Assembly: GCA_029210225.1 (NCBI GenBank)
Contig: JARGOJ010000217.1
Coordinates: forward strand, 1 to 11,002
Reading direction: 5' to 3'
Origin: Planctomycetota bacterium
Lineage (GTDB): Bacteria; Planctomycetota; J058; JARGOJ01
DNA length: 11,002 nt
Under the pieces are notes generated by a model. It worked only from the letters and a program-made list of their open reading frames with translations. It did not search any database and was not told the origin of the DNA. Below are positions 1-5,955 of the stretch, in pieces (position 1 is the stretch's first letter; each line of letters begins with the position of its first letter). The position numbers and the translations under genes are program-made.

Positions 1-883
1 CATTCGTAATCACGTCCCCCGCTTTGAGCCCTCCTCTGTCGGCCGGAGACCGTCGGATGACTTGCTTGACCTTGATGCCCCCCTTAGTCTTCGCCTGGTC
101 GGCGACAATGCCGAGGAAGCCCGACTTCAAGCTCTCGCCTTGGATCAATCGAGGCAAGACCCGCGCCAGGTCTTCTCCGGGAATGGCAAAACCGATTCCA
201 CAGTCGTAGAAGTCAACGCCGGCCATGCGCCCTGAAGAAGTCAAGGGCACAATCACGCCTTGAACACGGCCATCAATGCTGGCAATGATTCCGCCGTAAT
301 TGGCCGGGGAGATCAACGCGCTTGATTGCAAGGCCTTGCCAGAAATACGATCCTTGGCGCTGATGATTCCAACGCTGATATTGGGCTTCTTGCCGCCATA
401 TCCGTAGCCGATAGCAATCGAGAACTGCCCGGCCTTGATGTCCTTTTTAGCCATCATTTTTAAGGCTGGCAGAGGCTTCTCGGAATTTATCTTCAATAAA
501 GCGATACCGCGGCTGGAATCTTTGCCCACAACCTTGGCAACATATTGACGCCCATCATTAAGAGTGACGAAGATGTGCCGAGGTTCATTCCGAACAGTAA
601 AAAGGCTGGTCACAATGTGACCTTTCTCCGAGACTATGGTCCCCGTAGAGGGGCCATAAGCCTGCTTAAAGCCCTTTTTAGCGAGTAGCTTGCTGCCTTT
701 CTTAACGCCCTCACGAAGGTCTCCCAGAGTGTCGATACGGACAACGTATTGCGAGGCTCTCTTAACCGCTATGGTCACTGCCTTCTCAATGATTTGCTCA
801 TCCGTTAGGTCGTCGGCCCAAGCTCCGGAGAGAGTGAACACGCCCAAAGCACAAGTAAGAAAGAGACTCTTTGCTATTTTCAT
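1..883 (-). CDS. Exported trypsin-like (S1C/DegP-fold) pseudoprotease with PDZ domain, partial at window edge
   Basis: The gene starts with ATG at 883 and runs off the left edge after 294 codons. Residues 1-23 form a signal peptide (MKIAKSLFLTCALGVFTLSG, then AWA before DD). Residues 77-215 align by motif to the HtrA/DegP protease fold. The beta-strand landmarks are there (G-T-I-V-S-E-K-G-H-I-V-T, G-I-A-L-L-K-I, A-N-Y-G-G), but every catalytic position is changed. The His slot in TSLFTV holds Phe95, the Asp slot in DSSRGIALL holds Gly126, and the Ser slot of GNSGG is ANYGG with Tyr196. A PDZ domain begins near residue 255 (G-F-L-G-I-V, then S-P-A-D-R-G-G-L-K-A-G-D-V) and is cut by the window. 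The start is supported by AGGAG 10 bases upstream, overlapping the stop of the preceding gene. Inferred role: non-proteolytic periplasmic substrate binder or regulator of the active protease encoded two genes upstream. Confidence 0.85.
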   Translation of the reverse strand, partial: MKIAKSLFLTCALGVFTLSGAWADDLTDEQIIEKAVTIAVKRASQYVVRIDTLGDLREGVKKGSKLLAKKGFKQAYGPSTGTIVSEKGHIVTSLFTVRNEPRHIFVTLNDGRQYVAKVVGKDSSRGIALLKINSEKPLPALKMMAKKDIKAGQFSIAIGYGYGGKKPNISVGIISAKDRISGKALQSSALISPANYGGIIASIDGRVQGVIVPLTSSGRMAGVDFYDCGIGFAIPGEDLARVLPRLIQGESLKSGFLGIVADQAKTKGGIKVKQVIRRSPADRGGLKAGDVITN

Positions 884-892
884 TGGTGAATC

Positions 893-898
893 GCTCCT
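893..898 (-). promoter_or_regulatory. Shine-Dalgarno AGGAGC of the third protease-fold gene
   Basis: On the minus strand AGGAG lies 10 bases before the ATG at 883. It overlaps the TAG stop of the upstream gene (899-897), so a ribosome finishing the second gene sits on the initiation site of the third. This suggests translational coupling. Confidence 0.7.
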
Positions 899-2012
899 AC
901 TTATCTTTTTTATCTTTAGGGTCATTGCCTGGCTTCTTTGGCGCCACATAAGCCATGGGCGTCAGCTTGCACTTCACGATTTTGTCGCCGCGCTTTACCG
1001 TGAAGACAACTTCCTTGCCGATCTCCATTTCCTCAACAGCTCTATCGAAAGCCTCGACCTCGCGAATCGTATCGCCGTTCAACTGAAAAATGAGGTCGTC
1101 AACCTGAAGACCGGCCTTTGAGGCTGGTGAATCCGGGAAGATCTGGTCAATGTAGGTCGGCGGAGGACGGTTGAAATACATGCGGAGCACCTTCATGCCG
1201 AGCCACAGCTTCTTCTTCTTTTCCTTTTCCTTAGGCGCCGCCTTCTCCTTGGCTTCTTTGTTCCAGTTGGCGATTCCTTCGGCGACAAAGCTCTTAAAGT
1301 TATTGGCTGGGATATGAAAGTTGAGCGGGGTGTTTGTGCTGGCGCTTTCAACAACCGCGCCATTGATTCCAATGACCTCGCCGTTCAAGTTCACCAGCGG
1401 CCCCCCCTGAGTGCCCGGGTTATTCGGCGCATCTGTTAAGAAGACCGTGCCGCGAATGCGACTTCTCTGAATTCCGATCCGAGCATCCAAAGGCGCGACT
1501 AACGAAATAGAACCTTCAGCCACGCTCGGCTTCTCTTCACCGACAGCCACGTTGAAGGCATTTCCGAAGGACAGAATGCTCTGCCCAGTCTTCACCTTAG
1601 AAGAGTCGACAAATTTCAAGACCGGCCACTTAGCGGGGCTCTTCGTCTTTATCAGCGCCACGCCAAGGACTGGATCGTGACGGTGAAGAACGGCAGGGAA
1701 GCTTTGGCCCTGATCGTCGACAACCTTCAGGTTATCTGTGCGAAGGGCGACGCTCCAAGTGGTGAGGATCATGCCTTTAGAATCGACCACAACCCCTGTG
1801 GCAAAGCCAGGGATCCCTTTGATTCCACCAGCTCCGTAAACCTTCACAATCGACTTCATGGTGCTCTTGGTGAGCTTCTCAATCAAAGTCTGACGGGCGT
1901 TTTTCTTTTGAACAGTCTTTTTGTCTGCCTTCGTTGGCGCAGCGTCCTGAGCGAATACGGCCCCGGGACAAAGCGCTAAAGCGAGACAGAGCAAGGTGCT
2001 ATTTATTCTCAT
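897..2012 (-). CDS. Exported trypsin-like (S1C/DegP-fold) pseudoprotease with C-terminal PDZ domain
   Basis: The product has 371 residues from the ATG at 2012. A longer reading from TTG at 2036 would overlap the previous stop; I reject it because GAGAGG lies 6 bases before 2012 and that start gives a clean signal peptide (MRINSTLLCLALALCPGAVF, cleavage after FA). A Lys-rich stretch follows to about residue 45. The protease fold spans about 52-245, with TGVVVDSKGMILTTWSVA, DPVLGVALIK and NNPGTQGGPLVNLNGEVIGI all recognisable. Yet the His position is Ser87, the Asp position Gly117 and the Ser position Gln202, so hydrolysis by the usual triad is not possible. A charged linker (about 250-269) leads to a canonical PDZ domain at about 270-352 (L-W-L-G-M-K, then F-P-D-S-P-A-S-K-A-G-L-Q-V-D-D-L-I). 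The tail is Lys/Asp/Pro-rich. It lies 20 bases after the active paralogue, evidently in one operon. Likely a periplasmic scaffold or regulatory subunit; the function itself is inferred. Confidence 0.9.
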   Translation of the reverse strand: MRINSTLLCLALALCPGAVFAQDAAPTKADKKTVQKKNARQTLIEKLTKSTMKSIVKVYGAGGIKGIPGFATGVVVDSKGMILTTWSVALRTDNLKVVDDQGQSFPAVLHRHDPVLGVALIKTKSPAKWPVLKFVDSSKVKTGQSILSFGNAFNVAVGEEKPSVAEGSISLVAPLDARIGIQRSRIRGTVFLTDAPNNPGTQGGPLVNLNGEVIGINGAVVESASTNTPLNFHIPANNFKSFVAEGIANWNKEAKEKAAPKEKEKKKKLWLGMKVLRMYFNRPPPTYIDQIFPDSPASKAGLQVDDLIFQLNGDTIREVEAFDRAVEEMEIGKEVVFTVKRGDKIVKCKLTPMAYVAPKKPGNDPKDKKDK

Positions 2013-2018
2013 TGTCAT

Positions 2019-2024
2019 CCTCTC
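2019..2024 (-). promoter_or_regulatory. Shine-Dalgarno GAGAGG deciding the start of the second protease-fold gene
   Basis: GAGAGG ends 6 bases before the ATG at 2012. It sits too close to the alternative ATG at 2018 to serve it, which favours 2012 and thus the compact signal peptide. Confidence 0.6.
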
Positions 2025-2032
2025 ACTTATTC

Positions 2033-4699
2033 TCAACGGAAGTAGGGCGTCCGTGGTTTGGGTTTCGGCTTCGGCTCAGGTTTCGGCTCAGGTTTTGGCT
2101 CAGGTTTTGGCTCTGGCTCTGGTTTTGGTTTGGGTTTGGGCTTAGGCTCTGGTTTCGGTATGGGAGCTTTAAACTCTATGTTTTTGAATTTAAGTCCGAC
2201 CGCAATCTCTAAGAGCTCTTTCACTTTGGAGTATTTGACCTCTTGGTCACAATCAATGACGAGGACGCTCGCAATCCCATGTTTCTCGGCGTGTTGAACA
2301 AGCGTCTCCTTAACTCCTTTGAAATCCTTCACAGCCTTGCCTGCCATGAGAATCTCTCCCGATGCTCTCAATTCGATGAGCATCCTTTTGGAAACAATTT
2401 TCGCCTTGGTAAATTCAGCGCCTGTGTGCTTGAAGCCCGCCAAGAGAGCGCTTCTCTGAATTTTAGCCATTAGCTCACCGGACAGGGCTTTATCACCACG
2501 AACAGTGATTTTACTGAGCACACTATATTTCTTGCGATGAGCTTTGAGCAAAGCACTCGCGTCTTTCACAGGCTCTCCTGCCACAACAATCGCCCCTGTG
2601 TCCTGCACTTCAATGAGCAGGTCTTTGGGAACGATGAACTCGTTAGTGAGCCGTTTAAAGCCCGCCACAAGAACCAGTTTCTGAACTCCCACCAGCTTTT
2701 TCATGGATATCGCTTTGTCGCCGCGAACTGTAATATTGCTTAGGGCGCCATGTTTCTTGTAGTGAGCATCGAGCGAGGCCTTCAAAGCTTCCATGTCCTT
2801 CACCGGCTTTCCTCCTAGCAAAAGGGCCCCGGAGTCCTGCACTTCGATAAGCAGGTCTTTAGGAATCAACTTCGGCTTGGGTTTTGGCTCTGGTTTTGGC
2901 TCTGGTTTTGGCCTCTTCACTAAAACGAGCTTCTTGCGCTCTGCTTCTGCCCCTGGGCTGGCATACCAGCGCGCTTTACTTGGCACGACGCAGTAATACT
3001 CAACCTCGTCACGGTGAATCACCTTGCCGCTCGTCCAATAGCGACGTTCAATCACGTATGGCCTCATGACCCCATTGACATCGCGATAGTCCTTAAAAAT
3101 AGTATCAACGAAGGAGTCACCGCTCTCGTCAAGGCTTGCATAACCTCTGAGGCGCCCCGTTTTAAGGTCGATATAGGCGCGAGTGTAATGGTCCTCGGTA
3201 TCACTGAATCCAATCCGAGCACAGTGATGGCCATCGACGATCTCTCCTCCCTCAAACTGAACCTTGCCCTTTAATTTATCAATGCTGTTCCTTGAGAGCG
3301 CATAAAGAATGGCCGAGGGAACAACGTGAGCACCAAAGGCTTCGTCGTCGGACTCGATTTCATGAAGAGCGCCATCGTCATCCTTACGGCGCAACATCTT
3401 CGCGTCATAAGTCCAGATAGTCCGGGCTTTCTTCTCGCCGATCTCAACGCGAAAGCGCTCCCCACGGTGAGCTTCGAAGAGCTCTTTTCCAGCGCCCTTC
3501 TTGCCGTTCTGCATTTTGTAACGCTTGCCATAGCGGGCAAAGTTCGCTGGCTTCGCGAGCAGGCCTTTGTTTCCTTCGCGGAAGTCCTTCATGACCAAGG
3601 CTAGCTCTTCTTTCGCCAGCGCAGGAATCTGTTTGTAAGCGCCTTTCTTCGGACCGCTATCGAGGCCTTTCAAGCGGAAGCCATAAACGAACTCACCGAT
3701 CACTTTGAACTTCTCACCCCGGCGGCGAACCTTGATCTTCACAAGATGGCCCTCAGGCAATCGCGATAACTCAGTGAGGAAGTTGTTCTGATTGAAGATG
3801 CGACGGCCGTTGAATTCCAAGACCTGGTCGCCAATCCGAAGCCCCGCTTTGAAGGCGACGGAGTCTTCAAACATCTGGTCAAAAACAGGAATGGTCTTCT
3901 TCAAGTTGCGAGGATCTGGGTCGTCGCGGACCGTGGCTTCCATGGTGCCGTGGCGCACCTGACCACCGGCTCTTAGCTCAGCGACGAAGTATTTAATCTG
4001 ATTGATTGATGCGGCGTATCCAACGCCCACGTTAAAGCGCCCGCGCTCTTTGCGAAAGCCACCGAGACCGTTAATCCCAATTAACCGGCCCTTCGCATCG
4101 AAGAGTGGCCCCCCGGAGTTTCCTGGATTGATCGCTGCGTCTGTCTGGATACAGTCGCCATAGACGAGGTTCACACCTGAGCCGCGGAAGCGATGGATAC
4201 CGCCGACCAAGCCTTCGGTAATCGTTGGTTTGAAATCCGTCGCTAGGAGAAAGGGGTTTCCCATGGCGTAAACGCGCTCCCCCATTGTGAGGGCGTCCGA
4301 ATCACCAAGCTCGACATAAGGAAAGCGGTCCTTGCCTCGAATCCGGCAAAGCGCGATGTCCCCGGTCGGGTCAATCGAGAGCACGTCGGCCTTATAGACA
4401 ACACCATCACTCAGGCCAATGTTGACTCGTCGCGCCGTCTTGACCACGTGAAAGTTCGTCAGCACATAGCCCCGAGGATGAATAATCACCCCGGATCCGC
4501 CGCCTTTACCCACTTGTCCTGGGAAGACAGCAGCCACGGCAGGGACGACCTTCTCAATGATCTTGATGCGTTTCGCTTCGATCTCTTTGGCTTTGGCGAG
4601 TATTTTTTGTAGGTCATCGTCCTCGGCCGTGAGGACAGTCATTGATCCCGTGACGGCTAACAAAGCAGCAGCCGACAGGCACAAAGTCATAGATCTCAT
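2033..4699 (-). CDS. Exported HtrA/DegP-type serine protease with PDZ, three ExbD/TolR-like repeats and Pro-Lys/Glu rods
   Basis: The product has 888 residues from the ATG at 4699. The frame stays open to 4774, but the extra residues are not signal-like and would run into a hairpin. Residues 1-25 form a signal peptide ending VLTA before EDDD. The S1C protease domain (about 45-245) has an intact triad: His84 in LTNFHVV, Asp114 in DPTGDIAL, Ser195 in NPGNSGGPLFD. A PDZ domain covers about 262-335 (F-E-D-S-V-A-F-K-A-G-L-R-I-G-D-Q-V). Residues about 360-575 are an unidentified beta-rich domain containing KDYRDVNGVMRPYVIERR, reminiscent of LolA-like envelope proteins. A PEPKP linker (595-611) is followed by three repeats of about 75 residues (613-687, 691-765, 770-844) resembling the ExbD/TolR periplasmic domain, then a 40-residue PEPKP tail. 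Typical DegP has about 450-475 residues, so the second half is extra. It is the first gene of a three-gene protease-fold cluster. Expected role: periplasmic protein quality control or regulated proteolysis; the anchoring target is unknown. Confidence 0.92.
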   Translation of the reverse strand: MRSMTLCLSAAALLAVTGSMTVLTAEDDDLQKILAKAKEIEAKRIKIIEKVVPAVAAVFPGQVGKGGGSGVIIHPRGYVLTNFHVVKTARRVNIGLSDGVVYKADVLSIDPTGDIALCRIRGKDRFPYVELGDSDALTMGERVYAMGNPFLLATDFKPTITEGLVGGIHRFRGSGVNLVYGDCIQTDAAINPGNSGGPLFDAKGRLIGINGLGGFRKERGRFNVGVGYAASINQIKYFVAELRAGGQVRHGTMEATVRDDPDPRNLKKTIPVFDQMFEDSVAFKAGLRIGDQVLEFNGRRIFNQNNFLTELSRLPEGHLVKIKVRRRGEKFKVIGEFVYGFRLKGLDSGPKKGAYKQIPALAKEELALVMKDFREGNKGLLAKPANFARYGKRYKMQNGKKGAGKELFEAHRGERFRVEIGEKKARTIWTYDAKMLRRKDDDGALHEIESDDEAFGAHVVPSAILYALSRNSIDKLKGKVQFEGGEIVDGHHCARIGFSDTEDHYTRAYIDLKTGRLRGYASLDESGDSFVDTIFKDYRDVNGVMRPYVIERRYWTSGKVIHRDEVEYYCVVPSKARWYASPGAEAERKKLVLVKRPKPEPKPEPKPKPKLIPKDLLIEVQDSGALLLGGKPVKDMEALKASLDAHYKKHGALSNITVRGDKAISMKKLVGVQKLVLVAGFKRLTNEFIVPKDLLIEVQDTGAIVVAGEPVKDASALLKAHRKKYSVLSKITVRGDKALSGELMAKIQRSALLAGFKHTGAEFTKAKIVSKRMLIELRASGEILMAGKAVKDFKGVKETLVQHAEKHGIASVLVIDCDQEVKYSKVKELLEIAVGLKFKNIEFKAPIPKPEPKPKPKPKPEPEPKPEPKPEPKPEPKPKPKPRTPYFR
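2051..2164 (-). repeat. In-frame hexameric repeat encoding a Pro-Glu-Pro-Lys tail
   Basis: Degenerate 6-base units (GAGCCA/AAACC-like on the coding strand) encode alternating PEPK and PKPK dipeptides, residues about 846-884 of the protease. The composition is that of the extended Pro-rich rod of TonB proteins. As a simple repeat, its length may vary between strains by slippage. Confidence 0.85.
2168..2392 (-). repeat. ExbD/TolR-like protein repeat 3
   Basis: Encodes residues about 770-844 of the protease. This copy fits the ExbD/TolR periplasmic pattern best: M-L-I-E-L-x-x-x-G-E-I-L-M-x-G-K-x-V-K, a helix, then V-L-V-I-D-C-D-Q-E-V-K-Y-S-K-V-K-E-L-L and a final K-N-I-E-F strand. The match is by motif order recalled from the family, not by a search. 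Confidence 0.6.
2405..2629 (-). repeat. ExbD/TolR-like protein repeat 2
   Basis: Encodes residues about 691-765 of the protease. It shares with repeat 1 the opening PKDLLIEVQD, the G-x-P-V-K-D turn, I-T-V-R-G-D-K-A and a closing A-G-F-K. The near identity of these blocks points to internal duplication. Confidence 0.65.
2639..2863 (-). repeat. ExbD/TolR-like protein repeat 1
   Basis: Encodes residues about 613-687 of the protease. Order of elements: PKDLLIEVQDSGALLLGGKP strand-turn-strand, a helix (A-L-K-A-S-L-D-A-H-Y), ITVRGDKAIS strand, a helix, then VAGFKRL. It follows directly on a 17-residue PEPKP linker encoded at about 2867-2917. Confidence 0.65.
2867..2917 (-). repeat. In-frame Pro-Glu-Pro-Lys linker repeat
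   Basis: A second short stretch of the same hexameric coding pattern gives a PKPEPKPEPKPKPK linker at residues about 595-611. It separates the protease/PDZ/middle part from the ExbD-like triplet, so the triplet is bracketed on both sides by the same kind of rod. Confidence 0.8.
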
Positions 4700-4746
4700 C
4701 TGAATCTCAATCCCGAAATATCTGGAATTGGCAGGAAATAGACAGC

Positions 4747-4770
4747 AAGGTCCAAAGAAAGCAGGACCTT
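4747..4770 (-). other. Hairpin 3 of the intercistronic series, in the leader of the protease operon
   Basis: AAGGTCC (4747-4753) and GGACCTT (4764-4770) are a perfect 7-base inverted repeat with a 10-base loop. It lies about 50 bases upstream of the protease start codon at 4699. There is no strong U run after it on the minus strand. Confidence 0.5.
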
Positions 4771-4784
4771 CCAACCCAGCGAGG

Positions 4785-4821
4785 TTGTTGCAAAGGAGCG
4801 ACGAGCGCCCATTTGCAACAA
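4785..4821 (-). other. Hairpin 2 of the intercistronic series
   Basis: TTGTTGCAAA (4785-4794) and TTTGCAACAA (4812-4821) are a perfect 10-base inverted repeat. Inside it, GG and GCG (4795-4800) can pair with CGC and CC (4806-4810) around single-base bulges, leaving a 5-base loop. This gives about 15 base pairs in total. No T tract follows in the direction of the genes, so it is not a classic intrinsic terminator. Confidence 0.65.
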
Positions 4822-4870
4822 GCTCTCAGGGCTTAGAACAGGCTGGAGAGCCCATTCTAAGGTGAGAGGC
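4822..4870 (-). terminator. Hairpin 1 after the TPR gene; possible U-less terminator or mRNA processing/stability element
   Basis: Starting 10 bases beyond the TPR gene's stop codon are nested inverted repeats: CTCTCA (4823-4828) with TGAGAG (4863-4868), CTTAGAA (4832-4838) with TTCTAAG (4855-4861), and GGCT (4841-4844) with AGCC (4849-4852). The terminal loop is GGAG and the internal loop is a symmetric CA/CA. About 17 base pairs form in all. It directly abuts hairpin 2. Position suggests transcript termination or 3' end protection, but the missing U tail leaves this open. Confidence 0.45.
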
Positions 4871-4880
4871 GAGGAAAGGC

Positions 4881-5951
4881 TTAGTTGCGCTTTCCCTTGT
4901 TGATGCGGCGGTAGTATTGCTCGATGATTTCTTTGTACTGCTCTGGGTAGCGCTCTTTCAGAACGTCCAAGACTTTGGCGCGCTCTTTATCGCGAGCGTT
5001 GCCCCAAGCTTCTTTGGTGCCGCGCTTTGCGTCACGACGGAGCTTGCCGACCTTGCTTGAACCACCAGGCAGTTTGGAATCGTTCATGGGCTTATTGCCA
5101 GGCTTGCTTCCAGGCTTCTGACCTGGCTTGCTGCAGCTCTTGCAACCTTTGCCCTTGCACTTCTTGCATTCGCCCTGGCCTTTGCCTTTGTTCTTCTGCT
5201 GCTCTTCGAGCATCTTGATCAAACGCTCAAGCTCTTGAACAACCTTCTTTTGGCGATCCTGAGTCGGATTCTTGCCGGTCTCGCCCTTCTTAAGGAGACG
5301 ACGAATCGTGTCCATGCGCTTGCTGAGCTCTAGGAGAGGACCCGAGCCCTGACCTTTGAGTTCGCGGAGGAACCAGCGAGCTGTTTCCAGGTAGCGCTCA
5401 GGAGCCGTGGGGTAGTTCTTCAGCATTTGACCGAGGACATGCTTGGCACGCTTGGTCTTCATGGCTGTATTGTCTTCTCGAAGCATATCGATTTTGCCGT
5501 ATGCATAAGCAAGGAAGAGGTGTGATTCCGCGCTGCGAGTGGTGAATTCACCGAGCTTAGAGTTGACGAACTCGAACTCCTTGGCGGCCTTTTCGAACTC
5601 TTCGAGGAGAAGGTAGGAGCGGCCGAGGCGGTAGTGAGCTTCAGCGACCTGAAACTTATCAGGCTTGGCCTCGATCACTTTGCTCCAGGCAACCACTCCA
5701 AGAGGGTCGCTTTTGCTCAGTTGAAAGGCTTGCTTGTAAGCCGAGTTGTATTTCAGCAGGGCCTCGTGAATGTACTCGTGTTTTGCAACACCATTCATCT
5801 TCGATTCAAGATCGGCCTTGGATGCAACGCCCCCAACAATCAGCTTCTCCTTGAACTTCTTAACGGTGGTGTCGGCTTCTCCGGCGTTTGCAGACCCGCA
5901 AGGAGCGAGCATACAAGCGACCAGTGCTAGTGAAAATAGTTGACGGCTCAT
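4881..5951 (-). CDS. Exported TPR protein with four-Cys knuckle, planctomycete-type family
   Basis: The product has 356 residues from the ATG at 5951. The open frame extends upstream, but AAGGAGG 9 bases before 5951 and the signal sequence starting there fix the start. The signal is MSRQLFSLALVACMLAPCGS with cleavage after ANA; LVAC at 10-13 is a possible lipobox, so a lipoprotein cannot be excluded. TPR-like helices lie at about 84-185, the clearest being AEAHYRLGRSYLLLEEFEKA. Helix 230-255 (V-V-Q-E-L-E-R-L-I-K-M-L-E-E-Q-Q) is followed by a Gly/Lys-rich segment with C262-x2-C-x-G-x-G-C270-x2-C273, like one compact DnaJ-type zinc knuckle. After a G/P/K linker come N-D-S-K-L-P-G-G-S-S and A-W-G-N, then the C-terminal Y-P-E-Q-Y-K-E-I-I-E-Q-Y-Y-R-R. 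I recall that ending from planctomycete proteins encoded beside coiled-coil partners, as here. Function unknown; probably a periplasmic protein-interaction subunit. Confidence 0.88.
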   Translation of the reverse strand: MSRQLFSLALVACMLAPCGSANAGEADTTVKKFKEKLIVGGVASKADLESKMNGVAKHEYIHEALLKYNSAYKQAFQLSKSDPLGVVAWSKVIEAKPDKFQVAEAHYRLGRSYLLLEEFEKAAKEFEFVNSKLGEFTTRSAESHLFLAYAYGKIDMLREDNTAMKTKRAKHVLGQMLKNYPTAPERYLETARWFLRELKGQGSGPLLELSKRMDTIRRLLKKGETGKNPTQDRQKKVVQELERLIKMLEEQQKNKGKGQGECKKCKGKGCKSCSKPGQKPGSKPGNKPMNDSKLPGGSSKVGKLRRDAKRGTKEAWGNARDKERAKVLDVLKERYPEQYKEIIEQYYRRINKGKRN

Positions 5952-5955
5952 GCAA

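Noticed and set aside
690..1121. Plus-strand frame of 143 codons
   Set aside because: It overlaps two real protease-fold genes in antisense and the product has no recognisable features.
2013..2036. TTG at 2036 as start of the second protease-fold gene, giving overlap with the upstream stop
   Set aside because: The ATG at 2012 has a properly spaced GAGAGG and a compact signal peptide.
4700..4774. ATG at 4774 as start of the active protease
   Set aside because: The added N-terminus is not signal-like, and the region coincides with hairpin 4747-4770. The ATG at 4699 gives a normal export signal.
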